NCBI RefSeq assembly: GCF_007971025.1
Contig: NZ_CP042436.1
Location: 4,464,001 to 4,528,000, forward strand
DNA length: 64,000 nt
Direction: 5' to 3'
Source: Mucilaginibacter ginsenosidivorans
Lineage (GTDB): Bacteria; Bacteroidota; Bacteroidia; Sphingobacteriales; Sphingobacteriaceae
This document shows positions 27,200-35,256 of the stretch, piece after piece. The notes under the pieces were generated by a model. It had not been told where the DNA came from and searched no databases. It was given only the letters and a program-made list of their open reading frames with translations. The position numbers and the translations under genes are program-made. Position 1 is the first letter of the stretch; each line of letters starts with the position of its first letter.

Positions 27200-27748
27200 T
27201 TACACACGCGGTATCCACTGGTTTTCTGCTATCTTTTGGTCGTTTGCTATCTTCCGGCCAAGGGTAAACAGGTAATCGCTTAACCTGTTCAGATAGACGA
27301 TCACCTTTTCATCGACATTGCTTTCGGTTGCCAGATGAACGGCCAGCCGCTCGGCCCGGCGGCATACGCAGCGGGCAATATGGCAAAATGATATAGCATT
27401 GTTACCGCCCGGTAAGATAAAGTGGCGCAATTCGGGCAATTGTTCATTTATTGCGTCCATCTCCTTTTCAAGCAATTCTATATCCGCTTCGTGCAGGTCG
27501 GGTATTATCATTTTTGATCTTTCGGGATCCGAGGCCAGCGAAGAGCCGATAGTGAACAGCCTGTCCTGCACCTCTTTCAACAGACCCTTATCATGCTCCG
27601 TAATATCCTGGTCGCGTATCATGCCGACATACGAGTTCAATTCATCCACTGTACCGTAGCTTTCGATACGCAGATGATATTTAGGCACACGCGTACCCCC
27701 GATGAGCGAGGTTAGCCCTTTGTCGCCCGTTTTTGTGTATATCTTCAT
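27200..27748 (-). CDS. Cob(I)yrinic acid a,c-diamide adenosyltransferase, PduO type
   Basis: 182 residues; transfers the adenosyl group of ATP to cob(I)alamin. The N-terminal ATP loop YTKTGDKGLTSLIGGTRVPK and the helix-bundle motifs ARCVCRRAERLAVHL and VYLNRLSDYLFTLGRK are diagnostic for PduO. Single gene; no other cobalamin gene in the window. Confidence 0.94.
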   Translation of the reverse strand: MKIYTKTGDKGLTSLIGGTRVPKYHLRIESYGTVDELNSYVGMIRDQDITEHDKGLLKEVQDRLFTIGSSLASDPERSKMIIPDLHEADIELLEKEMDAINEQLPELRHFILPGGNNAISFCHIARCVCRRAERLAVHLATESNVDEKVIVYLNRLSDYLFTLGRKIANDQKIAENQWIPRV

Positions 27749-27881
27749 TTTGATTTCGAAATCCGAAAGTACAATTTCCGGTTTACTTATTAAATCTATT
27801 AGCTATTCGATTGAAAACTCTTAGGAGTTATTAATGTTATTAAATTTGACACTGATAAATACTGCTGCTGCAGCCTGTCCG

Positions 27882-28865
27882 ATGAAGGTATTCCGATCTA
27901 TATACAAGGCCACTTTTTTATTGTTGTCCTTCCTATTTCTGTTAAGCTTTAAATGCAGCGATGCCCACACATCACCTGCAGCGGTCAACGTTCCGGTGCG
28001 AAATTTCCTGAGCGAGAAACAATTTAACGACCTGTTCCCGATGCGTGATAAATTCTATACCTATGCTGCTTTTATGAAAGCCATCAATAATATGGGGGCC
28101 ATCAAAATAAAAGTAACGAAACGCGCCGTATCGGTTTACCAGATCATACGTACCGATAAAAAAACGGGGAAATCAGCCATCGTAAGGCAGGACGAAGACT
28201 GGAACGAGGAATGGGCTAAAAAGAAGCCTGATAGCATTTACTTTATTGACTATGGCAATTTCTGCAGCGAAAAAGACCTGCAAACCAACAAAAAGGAACT
28301 GGCTGCCTTCTTTGCCAATATCGCCCACGAAACACGCCATGGCGAGAACGGCAAATACAACGACGGCCTGATGTATATTCACGAAAGCAATACCTCGCTG
28401 CCTTACATTGCCGAAAATGACAATTACCCGCCTGTCGCCGGGAAAAAATATTATGGTCGGGGACCACTTCAATTGAGTTACAACGGCAATTACGGTTATG
28501 CTTCCGACTGTATCTTTGGGGATAAAAAAGTCCTTTTAAACAACCCCGACCTGTTGGAAACCGACCCTGTGGCTGCGTTCGAGGCCGCTATATATTTTTG
28601 GATGACGCCGCAAACCTATAAACCCTCGGCACACGATGTAATGATCGGTAAGTGGCAGCCCAAAGCCGATGATAAAGCCAAAAACCGCAAGCCCGGTTTC
28701 GGTATGACCATCAATATCATTAATGGCGCGGTGGAATGCGGGCAGGGCGAGAGCGTGTTCAGCATGAATGACCGTATTGGTTTTTACCAATATTTCCTTA
28801 AAAAATTAGGCGTCAGCGACCCGAATTGCGCCTGCTCATGCGGAAATATGGCGCCGTATAAGTAA
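27882..28865 (+). CDS. GH19-family chitinase-like glycoside hydrolase
   Basis: 327 residues from the ATG at 27882 (MKVFRSIYKATFLLLS); a longer frame begins at 27834, but the downstream Met gives a clean signal peptide. The catalytic domain shows FPMRDKFYTYAAFMKA, the general acid Glu in ANIAHETRHG, ESNTSLPYIAEN, the substrate-cleft KKYYGRGPLQLSYNGNYG and INGAVECGQG near the end, all typical of GH19. Predicted secreted; hydrolyses chitin or related beta-1,4-GlcNAc polymers. Followed by an intrinsic terminator. Confidence 0.9.
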   Translation: MKVFRSIYKATFLLLSFLFLLSFKCSDAHTSPAAVNVPVRNFLSEKQFNDLFPMRDKFYTYAAFMKAINNMGAIKIKVTKRAVSVYQIIRTDKKTGKSAIVRQDEDWNEEWAKKKPDSIYFIDYGNFCSEKDLQTNKKELAAFFANIAHETRHGENGKYNDGLMYIHESNTSLPYIAENDNYPPVAGKKYYGRGPLQLSYNGNYGYASDCIFGDKKVLLNNPDLLETDPVAAFEAAIYFWMTPQTYKPSAHDVMIGKWQPKADDKAKNRKPGFGMTINIINGAVECGQGESVFSMNDRIGFYQYFLKKLGVSDPNCACSCGNMAPYK

Positions 28866-28880
28866 AAAGCTATCCGAAGA

Positions 28881-28907
28881 ATCAATAAAGTTGGCTATTG
28901 ATTTTTT
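28881..28907 (+). terminator. Intrinsic terminator of the chitinase gene
   Basis: ATCAATA (28881-28887) pairs with TATTGAT (28896-28902) across loop AAGTTGGC, followed by TTTTTT. Confidence 0.75.
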
Positions 28908-28908
28908 C

Positions 28909-29382
28909 TTAATATTTGATTCCCCAGGAAGTAATTATTGAATCAGCTTGCTTTAAGGTGATCTTTGTATCTTCCTCGGAGGCTGAACCATTTATCGGGT
29001 TTCGGGCTCCTTTGAACATACAGCCCCATTCGCTTATTTGCTCTGTGTCGTTAAAATAGCAGGAGATATATACTTCTTCATTATAATCGACACCGTCTCT
29101 GCGATACTTTTTCGCCCCTTCGAAACGGTTTTCTTCACCATATATCTTATTATCTTTTATCGTCACCTGTTTATGTATGAAACCTACACCAGTTAAATTC
29201 CCTTCCGGCGCCCATCTGAGGACACTTTGATCGTTCTTAACCAATTTCCAACCGGGTTGAAGCGCAGGCAATCCTAATTCAAGCCTGTTCTTATTAAAAT
29301 CGAGTCCATATTTTTTTTCAGGGTTGTCAGAATTGCAGGATGCAAGAAGGATGATTAATAAAATTACGAGGTATGGTTTCAT
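28909..29382 (-). CDS. Small lipoprotein of unknown function (157 aa)
   Basis: Lipoprotein signal MKPYLVILLIILLASCNSD with the lipidated Cys in LLASC. The mature part is soluble (LPALQPGWKLVKNDQSVLRW, FEGAKKYRRDG, SEWGCMFKGA) and ends in a helix. I recognise no family. Convergent with the chitinase gene. Confidence 0.7.
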   Translation of the reverse strand: MKPYLVILLIILLASCNSDNPEKKYGLDFNKNRLELGLPALQPGWKLVKNDQSVLRWAPEGNLTGVGFIHKQVTIKDNKIYGEENRFEGAKKYRRDGVDYNEEVYISCYFNDTEQISEWGCMFKGARNPINGSASEEDTKITLKQADSIITSWGIKY

Positions 29383-29462
29383 TGTGATAAATGATTTAAT
29401 CTAGACCAGTTGAAATTAACAACAAATTCTCCAAATCTCAAAATCGTGTCTTATACTTGTGT

Positions 29463-30089
29463 ATGAACTACCCGTTTGATACCGTTGGCCTCAATAGTGA
29501 AACCATCGATACGTTTGATGAGACTTATAAGCTGCTGAAGTCAAGATTCCAGATCGGGCTTACGGGCAATATTGACTTTCACCTGAAAGATTTTGAGGTT
29601 TTCAGGGGATGTACTCATGTTAGTGTCCGTGGCTCTTACGTTATAAAAAACGCCCGGACCGATTGTTATATACTATTTGTCGAGGTCCATAAATTAAAAA
29701 AAGGTGGCTACGGAACCGTCCCGCCTACTTACGACTATTACGAATACCAGACCTGGGCACTCGCCTATGTAAAAAAGGACTTCGGCAGGGTACTGATCAG
29801 GCCGGAGACTTTAGCCGATAAGCTTATTGAACTGGTACACCCCGTTGAACTGGATTTTGATGATGACAAAGCCTTTAGCGACACATTTTATGTGTTGGTA
29901 AACGACCGCTGGAAGGCCGACATGGCTATAGACCGTAATTTCAGGAATGCGGTAATGGATGTGAGGCATGAAGATGTGGTGATAGAGATCATCGATCATA
30001 CGCTCATCATCGGCCACCGGCACCAGGTATCGCCCGAAAGCTCGCTGCAATTAGCTGATTTTGTGACCAGGGTTTGTTCAACCTGCTGA
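29463..30089 (+). CDS. Hypothetical soluble protein (208 aa)
   Basis: The ATG at 29463 (MNYPFDTVGLNSETID) is chosen over a TTG two codons upstream. The protein is polar, without signal or membrane helix. It has the motif YGTVPPTYDYYEYQTWALAYVKKDFGRVLIRPETLADKL. I do not recognise the family. It ends 12 bases before the convergent ABC ATPase. Confidence 0.65.
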   Translation: MNYPFDTVGLNSETIDTFDETYKLLKSRFQIGLTGNIDFHLKDFEVFRGCTHVSVRGSYVIKNARTDCYILFVEVHKLKKGGYGTVPPTYDYYEYQTWALAYVKKDFGRVLIRPETLADKLIELVHPVELDFDDDKAFSDTFYVLVNDRWKADMAIDRNFRNAVMDVRHEDVVIEIIDHTLIIGHRHQVSPESSLQLADFVTRVCSTC

Positions 30090-30100
30090 TCAGGGCCTGA

Positions 30101-30823
30101 TTAAGCTGGCTCGGTATGCCTTTGAACCCGCTGTATATTGGGGTTTGGGTAATCGTTTTCTACCAGCCCATCGCGCATCCGAACAATGCGGTGTGCATGC
30201 ATGGCAATATCCTCCTCGTGCGTTACCAATATGATCGTGTTCCCTTTGGCGTGAATGTCTTCCATCAGGCCCATGATCTCGATCGAAGTTTTGGTGTCCA
30301 GGTTACCTGTTGGCTCGTCGGCAAGTATGATCGAAGGGTCGTTAATAAGCGCCCTGGCAACCGCCACACGCTGGCGCTGTCCGCCCGAAAGCTCATTTGG
30401 TTTGTGGTCGATACGGTTACCCAGGCCCACATTTTCTAAAGCATGTTTTGCCCGCTCCTGCCTGTTCACTTTGTTTACACCGGCATAAATCAACGGCAGG
30501 GCCACATTATCGAGCGCTGTATTGCGCGGCAACAGGTTAAAGGTCTGGAATACGAAACCGATTTCCTTATTACGCACATCGGCCAGTTCATTGTCGGTCA
30601 TGTGGCTAACGTTGGTTCCGTTAAGGATGTAATCGCCTTTGGTAGGCGTGTCAAGACATCCGAGGATGTTCATCAGGGTTGATTTTCCTGATCCGGAGGG
30701 GCCCATCAGGGCTACAAATTCGCCTTTATTGATAGTTAAGGATACCGATTTAAGCGCATGAATAGTCTCAGCACCGATCACATATTTACGCCCGATATCT
30801 TTAATTGTAATTAATGGCTCCAT
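30101..30823 (-). CDS. ABC transporter ATP-binding protein, LolD/MacB type
   Basis: 240 residues. Walker A GPSGSGKST, Q-loop VFQTFNLLP, signature LSGGQRQRVA, Walker B SIILADEPTGNLD and switch His in LVTHEED. The loop region KEIGFVFQTFNLLPRNTALDNVALPLIY is typical of the subclass that drives MacB or LolCDE permeases. The MacB-like permease at 23229 is a plausible partner. Confidence 0.93.
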   Translation of the reverse strand: MEPLITIKDIGRKYVIGAETIHALKSVSLTINKGEFVALMGPSGSGKSTLMNILGCLDTPTKGDYILNGTNVSHMTDNELADVRNKEIGFVFQTFNLLPRNTALDNVALPLIYAGVNKVNRQERAKHALENVGLGNRIDHKPNELSGGQRQRVAVARALINDPSIILADEPTGNLDTKTSIEIMGLMEDIHAKGNTIILVTHEEDIAMHAHRIVRMRDGLVENDYPNPNIQRVQRHTEPA

Positions 30824-30904
30824 CCGTTTTTATTTGCTTTGACTGTAAGGTGGCAGTAAATGTTACAATCTTTTTTAGCCAAAAGTCCTGAGCGTATCCC
30901 AAAT

Positions 30905-30935
30905 CTGACTTTCGGACTTATGCGGACTTGCCGAC
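30905..30935. repeat. Dispersed GGACTTATGC-type repeat abutting gatC
   Basis: Reverse-complement copy of 23151-23181 (28 of 31 bases), with 7-base units GACTTTC, GGACTTA, TGCGGAC, TTGCCGA. It ends on the base next to the gatC stop codon. Confidence 0.75.
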
Positions 30936-31226
30936 TCACTTCTCGATCACCTTCGCCACCAGGAAATAATTCTCGTCATGTTTGGGGGCATTTTTCAGCG
31001 CCTCTTCATGGGTGATCTCCTGTTTCACCACATCTTCGCGTAGCACGTTTATCTCGTCGGTCATGTAAACCAGTGGCTCCACTCCCGATGTATCAACTTC
31101 GTTCAGCTTAGCCATAAAATCCAGTATCTTGCCCATGTCCTTCATCATCTTTTCTTTTTCATCTTCTGCAAGTTCAAGCCGCGCCAGGTGCGCCACTTTG
31201 TCTACTGTTTCTTTATCTATGGTCAT
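30936..31226 (-). CDS. gatC: Aspartyl/glutamyl-tRNA amidotransferase subunit C
   Basis: 96 residues from the Met of MTIDKETVDKVAHLARLEL; the longer frame from 31286 reads through plsC coding sequence and is rejected. Typical GatC: KVAHLARLELAEDEKEKM, MGKILDFMAKLNEVDTSGVEPL, LREDVV. It stabilises the GatAB transamidosome. Its start overlaps the end of plsC by 14 bases, so the two are translationally linked. Confidence 0.95.
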   Translation of the reverse strand: MTIDKETVDKVAHLARLELAEDEKEKMMKDMGKILDFMAKLNEVDTSGVEPLVYMTDEINVLREDVVKQEITHEEALKNAPKHDENYFLVAKVIEK

Positions 31227-31962
31227 ATTCCGCCAGTTTTTGTTTGATGATACCGTAAACCCTATCCCGCAATGCATCGGCTTCATCAGGATTCATTCCC
31301 GATGTTTCTATCGGTTTGTGCACAAATATATGACAAATCCCGGGCCTGCTGCCAAATTTCAATCCGGTGTCCCACAATATTTGCCAGGCGTTAAGTATGG
31401 ATACCGGCACTATGGGCACGCCCGCTTCTATCGCCAGCCTGAAGGGCCCGTTCTTGAACGGCTGCAATTGCGGGGGGTAGTCGTCCGCAATGCCGCCCTC
31501 CGGAAAGATGATCATAGTTGTCCCGTCACCAATTTTCTCCGCTGCCTTTTTGAAGGCCCGGTATGCTGATATTTTACTATCGCGGTTTACGGGAACATCT
31601 ATCGTTCTGAAAAACAAGCTCGTAACCGCACTTTCGCTCAGTTCTTCTTTCCCCATAAAGCTGCAATCGCCGCTGATCATGGCGCACATGGCCGAAATAT
31701 CGATACTGGCTGCATGGTTTGGACATACCACGTAAGTATTGTTCCAGTTCACCGTCTCCTCGTACTCAAAACGATAAAATATCCCGGCAACAGCCGAACT
31801 GATAGTAGCAATGATGCGCCGCATCCTGACAATTGACCTGTATCGTTTGGGGTTCCGCGCCAGGAAGTAGAGATAAGGGTAACAGATCATATAGAAGAAC
31901 GCTATGCCGAGCCTATAGCAATGCGCATGCGCCTTCTTCAATATCAATTTCATCGGTATCAA
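31213..31962 (-). CDS. plsC: 1-acyl-sn-glycerol-3-phosphate acyltransferase
   Basis: 249 residues, one N-terminal membrane segment. Motif I is NHAASIDISAM (catalytic NHxxxxD); motif III is FPEGGIADD, followed by GPFRLAIEAGVPIVPVSI. It makes phosphatidic acid from lysophosphatidic acid. First gene of plsC-gatC. A run of six C residues on the coding strand within YPPQL is intact here, useful as a contrast to the C-run frameshifts elsewhere. Confidence 0.93.
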   Translation of the reverse strand: MIPMKLILKKAHAHCYRLGIAFFYMICYPYLYFLARNPKRYRSIVRMRRIIATISSAVAGIFYRFEYEETVNWNNTYVVCPNHAASIDISAMCAMISGDCSFMGKEELSESAVTSLFFRTIDVPVNRDSKISAYRAFKKAAEKIGDGTTMIIFPEGGIADDYPPQLQPFKNGPFRLAIEAGVPIVPVSILNAWQILWDTGLKFGSRPGICHIFVHKPIETSGMNPDEADALRDRVYGIIKQKLAEYDHR

Positions 31963-31993
31963 AAATATAAAAAATACTTACTTTCGCCCCATT

Positions 31994-32989
31994 ATGGAAA
32001 CTGTCGTTAGTGGTATTCGTTCAACCGGGAAACTGCATTTAGGAAATTATTACGGAGCTATTCAAAACTTCGTAAAAATGCAGCATGAATATAATTGCTA
32101 TTTTTTTATCGCCGATCTGCACTCGTTAACTACTCACCCTACTCCTGCCGACCTGCATGGTAATATCAAGCAAGTTTTGGTAGAGTACCTGGCAGCCGGA
32201 ATCGACCCGGAAAAGGCTACGATCTATATTCAGTCGGATGTGCCGGAAATTGCCGAATTATACTTATATCTGAACATGAACGCTTACCTGGGCGAATTGG
32301 AACGCAGCACTTCTTTTAAAGATAAAGTGCGCGCGCACCCGGATAACGTTAATGCCGGCTTGCTGACCTACCCGGTATTAATGGCAGCCGATATCATTAT
32401 TCATAAAGCAACCAAAGTGCCCGTGGGTAAAGACCAGGAGCAGCACCTTGAAATGGCACGCACGTTTGCCAACCGTTTTAACCGCCTGTATAACAAAGAA
32501 TATTTCCCCGAGCCTTACGCCTTCAACTTCAGTGATAACCTGGTGAAGATCCCGGGTCTTGATGGCAAGGGCAAGATGGGCAAATCGGAAGGCGACGCCA
32601 ATGTGGTCAATCTTTCTGATGAGCCTGAAGTTATCCGCAAAAAAGTAATGCGCGCGGTTACCGACAGCGGCCCGGCCGTTGAGAACCAGCAAAAGCCTGT
32701 CGAGATCCAAAACCTGTTCGACCTAATGAAAGTGGTTTCATCTGCCGATACTTACGAGCATTTCGACAAGTTGTATAACAATTGCCAGATACGCTACGGC
32801 GACCTGAAAAAACAATTGGCCGAAGACATGATCATCGCTACCGGTCCTATACGCGAAAAAATAAATGCCATTGCATCCGATGCGCCGTATTTAAGGCAGG
32901 TTGCACGCCACGGAGCCATCAAAGCGAGGGAAAGCGCGTCAAAAACCATTAAAGAAGTAAGAGAGATCATTGGTTTCCGGAGTTTCTAA
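31994..32989 (+). CDS. trpS: Tryptophanyl-tRNA synthetase
   Basis: 331 residues, the common length for the bacterial enzyme. HIGH-like motif in STGKLHLGNYYGA, KMSKS-like motif GKMGKSEGD, and the Trp pocket region YPVLMAADIIIHKATKVPVG. A TACTTTCG element at 31979-31986 sits only 7 bases before the ATG, so the mRNA may be leaderless or nearly so. Confidence 0.97.
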   Translation: METVVSGIRSTGKLHLGNYYGAIQNFVKMQHEYNCYFFIADLHSLTTHPTPADLHGNIKQVLVEYLAAGIDPEKATIYIQSDVPEIAELYLYLNMNAYLGELERSTSFKDKVRAHPDNVNAGLLTYPVLMAADIIIHKATKVPVGKDQEQHLEMARTFANRFNRLYNKEYFPEPYAFNFSDNLVKIPGLDGKGKMGKSEGDANVVNLSDEPEVIRKKVMRAVTDSGPAVENQQKPVEIQNLFDLMKVVSSADTYEHFDKLYNNCQIRYGDLKKQLAEDMIIATGPIREKINAIASDAPYLRQVARHGAIKARESASKTIKEVREIIGFRSF

Positions 32990-33030
32990 ATTTTGTTGAT
33001 AGACTATAGTTAAAGGACGATAGCCAAAAA

Positions 33031-33137
33031 AACCATGAACTATGGTCTATGGACTATTGACCTAATAACGTATATTCGTCAGATTAGTTAACTGAATTTT
33101 GGTTCCATGAACCATCAACCATCAACCATGAACTAAA
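33031..33137. repeat. Inverted period-7 arrays between trpS and the deoxynucleoside kinase gene
   Basis: Left arm 33031-33065: AACCATG, AACTATG, GTCTATG, GACTATT, GACCTAA. Right arm 33103-33137: TTCCATG, AACCATC, AACCATC, AACCATG, AACTAAA. Both are in strict 7-base register, and parts of the arms are complementary (CTATGG / CCATGA class). The right arm ends two bases before the next start codon. Confidence 0.8.
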
Positions 33138-33139
33138 CT

Positions 33140-33754
33140 ATGCACATAGCAGTTGTAGGAAACATAGGCGCCGGGAAAACTACGCTCACCGAGTTACTGG
33201 CAAAAAACTACGGATGGACGCCCTTGTACGAAGCGGTTGATAATAACCCTTACCTTGAGGATTTTTACAGCGACATGAAACGCTGGAGTTTTAACCTGCA
33301 GATATATTTCCTCAACAGCCGCTTTAAGCAGATCATCGATATACAAAAAAATGGCCGCGATATTATACAGGACCGCACCATTTACGAAGATGCCTACATT
33401 TTTGCAGAGAACCTGCACGATATGGGCCTGATGACCACCCGCGATTACGAAAACTACGAAGCTATATTCACCAATATTACCTCGTTCATCAAACCGCCCG
33501 ATCTGCTGGTTTACCTGAAGGCATCAGTTCCGACACTTGTTAATAATATTCACCGCCGTGGCCGCGAGTACGAAATTGGCATCCGGCTCGACTATTTATC
33601 CAAACTGAATGACAAGTACGATAAATGGATCAAAAACTACAAACTGGGCAAATTGTTGATACTGGACAAGGACAAGCTCGATTTCGCCAACAACACCGAG
33701 GATATGGCTACCATTGTGGAGAAGATAGAGCGGGAGATAAACGGACTGTTTTAG
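33140..33754 (+). CDS. Deoxynucleoside kinase
   Basis: 204 residues of the dNK family. P-loop GNIGAGKTTL, the EAVDNNPYLEDFY segment, DRTIYEDAYIFAENL (substrate-binding Asp-Arg) and the LID arginines in HRRGREYE. It phosphorylates deoxynucleosides in salvage; specificity cannot be read from sequence alone. Confidence 0.93.
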   Translation: MHIAVVGNIGAGKTTLTELLAKNYGWTPLYEAVDNNPYLEDFYSDMKRWSFNLQIYFLNSRFKQIIDIQKNGRDIIQDRTIYEDAYIFAENLHDMGLMTTRDYENYEAIFTNITSFIKPPDLLVYLKASVPTLVNNIHRRGREYEIGIRLDYLSKLNDKYDKWIKNYKLGKLLILDKDKLDFANNTEDMATIVEKIEREINGLF

Positions 33755-33777
33755 GTAAGGCGTTGTGCCCGGACCGG

Positions 33778-33902
33778 GTTAGACGTTGGACGTGTTACGT
33801 TATACGTTTCCTTGCTTTTATCCTAAATGGAACATCAGACCTCATAATTGTTAAATTTACCAGCCTTGTTTAAACGTACAACGTTAAACGTATAACGTAC
33901 AA
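33778..33902. repeat. Inverted period-7 arrays upstream of kdsB
   Basis: Left arm 33778-33805: GTTAGAC, GTTGGAC, GTGTTAC, GTTATAC. Right arm 33875-33902: CGTACAA, CGTTAAA, CGTATAA, CGTACAA, whose complement reads GTTATACGTTTAACG. The arms form a large imperfect inverted repeat, ending six bases before the kdsB ATG. Confidence 0.82.
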
Positions 33903-33908
33903 CCAAAC

Positions 33909-34640
33909 ATGAAAATCCTCGGTATCATCCCCGCACGCTACGCATCAACCCGCTTCCCCGGTAAGCCGCTGGTGGAAATTGCCGGCAAAAGCATGATACA
34001 GCGGGTTTATGAGCAGTCAAAAAAATGCGCGTTATTAAATGATGTTATTGTTGCCACGGATGACGAACAAATTTATCACCATGTAAAAGGTTTTGGCGGT
34101 AAGGTTGCTATGACATCGGCTGAACATCAAAGCGGAACCGACCGCTGTGCCGAGGTTTCTGCAAAACATCCTGAATACGATATAATCATCAATATCCAGG
34201 GCGACGAACCTTACATTAACCCTGAACAGATCAGTAAGGTGGCCCTTTGCTTTGATGCGCCGGATGCACAAATAGCTACTCTGGTTAAAAAAATACAAAA
34301 CGAACAGGAGTTATTCAATCCCAATTCGCCCAAGGTCATTATTAATAAACATTCAGAGGCGATCTATTTCTCCCGCTCGCCGCTGCCCCACATCCGCGGA
34401 CAAAAAGAAGAAAACTGGCTGCAGCACTTTAATTATTTTAAGCATATCGGCATTTATGGCTACCGGACCGATGTTTTACGGGAAATAACCCAATTGCCTG
34501 TATCATCCCTTGAAAAAGCCGAAAGCCTGGAACAGTTGCGCTGGATCGAGAACGGCTACCGCATTAAAGTGGCCGAAACCGAACTGGAAACTCATGCGAT
34601 AGATACGCCGGAAGATTTGGAGAAATTGTCTGAACTGTGA
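33909..34640 (+). CDS. kdsB: 3-deoxy-manno-octulosonate cytidylyltransferase
   Basis: 243 residues; activates Kdo as CMP-Kdo for lipid A-core synthesis. Diagnostic parts: IIPARYASTRFPGKPLVEIAG, VATDDEQIY, GTDRCAEV, NIQGDEPYINPEQI, HIGIYGYR, and AESLEQLRWIENG. This supports a Gram-negative envelope with Kdo. Confidence 0.97.
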   Translation: MKILGIIPARYASTRFPGKPLVEIAGKSMIQRVYEQSKKCALLNDVIVATDDEQIYHHVKGFGGKVAMTSAEHQSGTDRCAEVSAKHPEYDIIINIQGDEPYINPEQISKVALCFDAPDAQIATLVKKIQNEQELFNPNSPKVIINKHSEAIYFSRSPLPHIRGQKEENWLQHFNYFKHIGIYGYRTDVLREITQLPVSSLEKAESLEQLRWIENGYRIKVAETELETHAIDTPEDLEKLSEL

Positions 34641-34658
34641 TGAAAATGATTAAATGAA

Positions 34659-34687
34659 AACTATGATTGGCAAGGGAAATCATAGTT
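34659..34687. repeat. Inverted repeat AACTATGATT/AATCATAGTT left of the GxxExxY gene
   Basis: AACTATGATT (34659-34668) and AATCATAGTT (34678-34687) form a perfect 10-bp stem with a 9-base loop. The same AATCATAGT word returns twice on the other side of the next gene (35092-35100 and 35119-35127). Confidence 0.7.
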
Positions 34688-34704
34688 CAAGGTAAAACAA
34701 CGTA

Positions 34705-35118
34705 ATGATTATAAAAAATGAATATCCACTAAGTGAGCTTACGGGTAAAATCATTGGCTGTGCATTGGAGGTACATTCACTACTGGGCAACGGGTTCCAG
34801 GAAGTAATCTATCAACGAGCCTTGGAAATAGAAATGCGATTGCAGGGATTGACATTCAGCAGGGAACATGAGATGGATATTTTCTATAAAACACAACTTA
34901 TAGGAACACGGAGGGTTGATTTTTTTGTTGAAGGAAAAGTTATGGTCGAATTGAAAGCAATTGTCCAGTTGGAAGATGTACACCTGGCACAAGCTATTAA
35001 TTATTTAGAGGCTTACGGCTTAGATATAGGCCTGCTTATAAATTTCGGCAATACCTCACTTCAATTTAAAAGAGTGATGAAACCAAACCAAAATCATAGT
35101 CCGTCAAAAAATCAATAG
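34705..35118 (+). CDS. GxxExxY protein (PD-(D/E)XK nuclease-like)
   Basis: 137 residues. Contains the naming motif GNGFQEVIYQRALEIEM (G..E..Y), then DFFVEGKVMVELKA, resembling the D-ExK core of the PDDEXK_3 family, and LAQAINYLEAYGLDIGLLINFG. Members are common in Bacteroidota, often as single intergenic genes; their role is not established. Here the gene is bracketed by AATCATAGT repeats, the right copy overlapping its last codons, which raises the possibility of a small mobile unit. Family call good; function open. Confidence 0.88.
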   Translation: MIIKNEYPLSELTGKIIGCALEVHSLLGNGFQEVIYQRALEIEMRLQGLTFSREHEMDIFYKTQLIGTRRVDFFVEGKVMVELKAIVQLEDVHLAQAINYLEAYGLDIGLLINFGNTSLQFKRVMKPNQNHSPSKNQ

Positions 35119-35130
35119 AATCATAGTTCC
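35091..35130. repeat. AATCATAGT repeats at the right end of the GxxExxY gene
   Basis: Two copies, AAATCATAGTCC (35091-35102) and AATCATAGTTCC (35119-35130), in the same orientation, the first inside the 3' end of the coding sequence. They match the right half of the inverted repeat at 34659-34687. Confidence 0.7.
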
Positions 35131-35187
35131 AACATTTCCACATCCAGCATCCTTTTCAACAATTACAACCAGTTCAACTATTTTTAC

Positions 35188-35195
35188 TACTTTTG
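35188..35195 (+). promoter_or_regulatory. Promoter -7 element of pyrG
   Basis: TACTTTTG fits TAnnTTTG. The implied leader of about 55 bases contains two direct copies of CGGTACAG (35215-35222 and 35233-35240) spaced 18 bases, a possible protein-binding pair. Confidence 0.5.
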
Positions 35196-35256
35196 TATCC
35201 CGTACACAAACATTCGGTACAGGCATAAAAACCGGTACAGAACACAACTGATCATC

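Noticed and set aside
31227..31286. Upstream extension of GatC (MKPMHCGIGF...)
   Set aside because: It is translated from plsC coding sequence in another frame; the family start is the later Met.
33031..33902. Heptamer arrays as CRISPR or insertion-sequence ends
   Set aside because: No spacers, no transposase, no target duplication; unit sequence changes from site to site.
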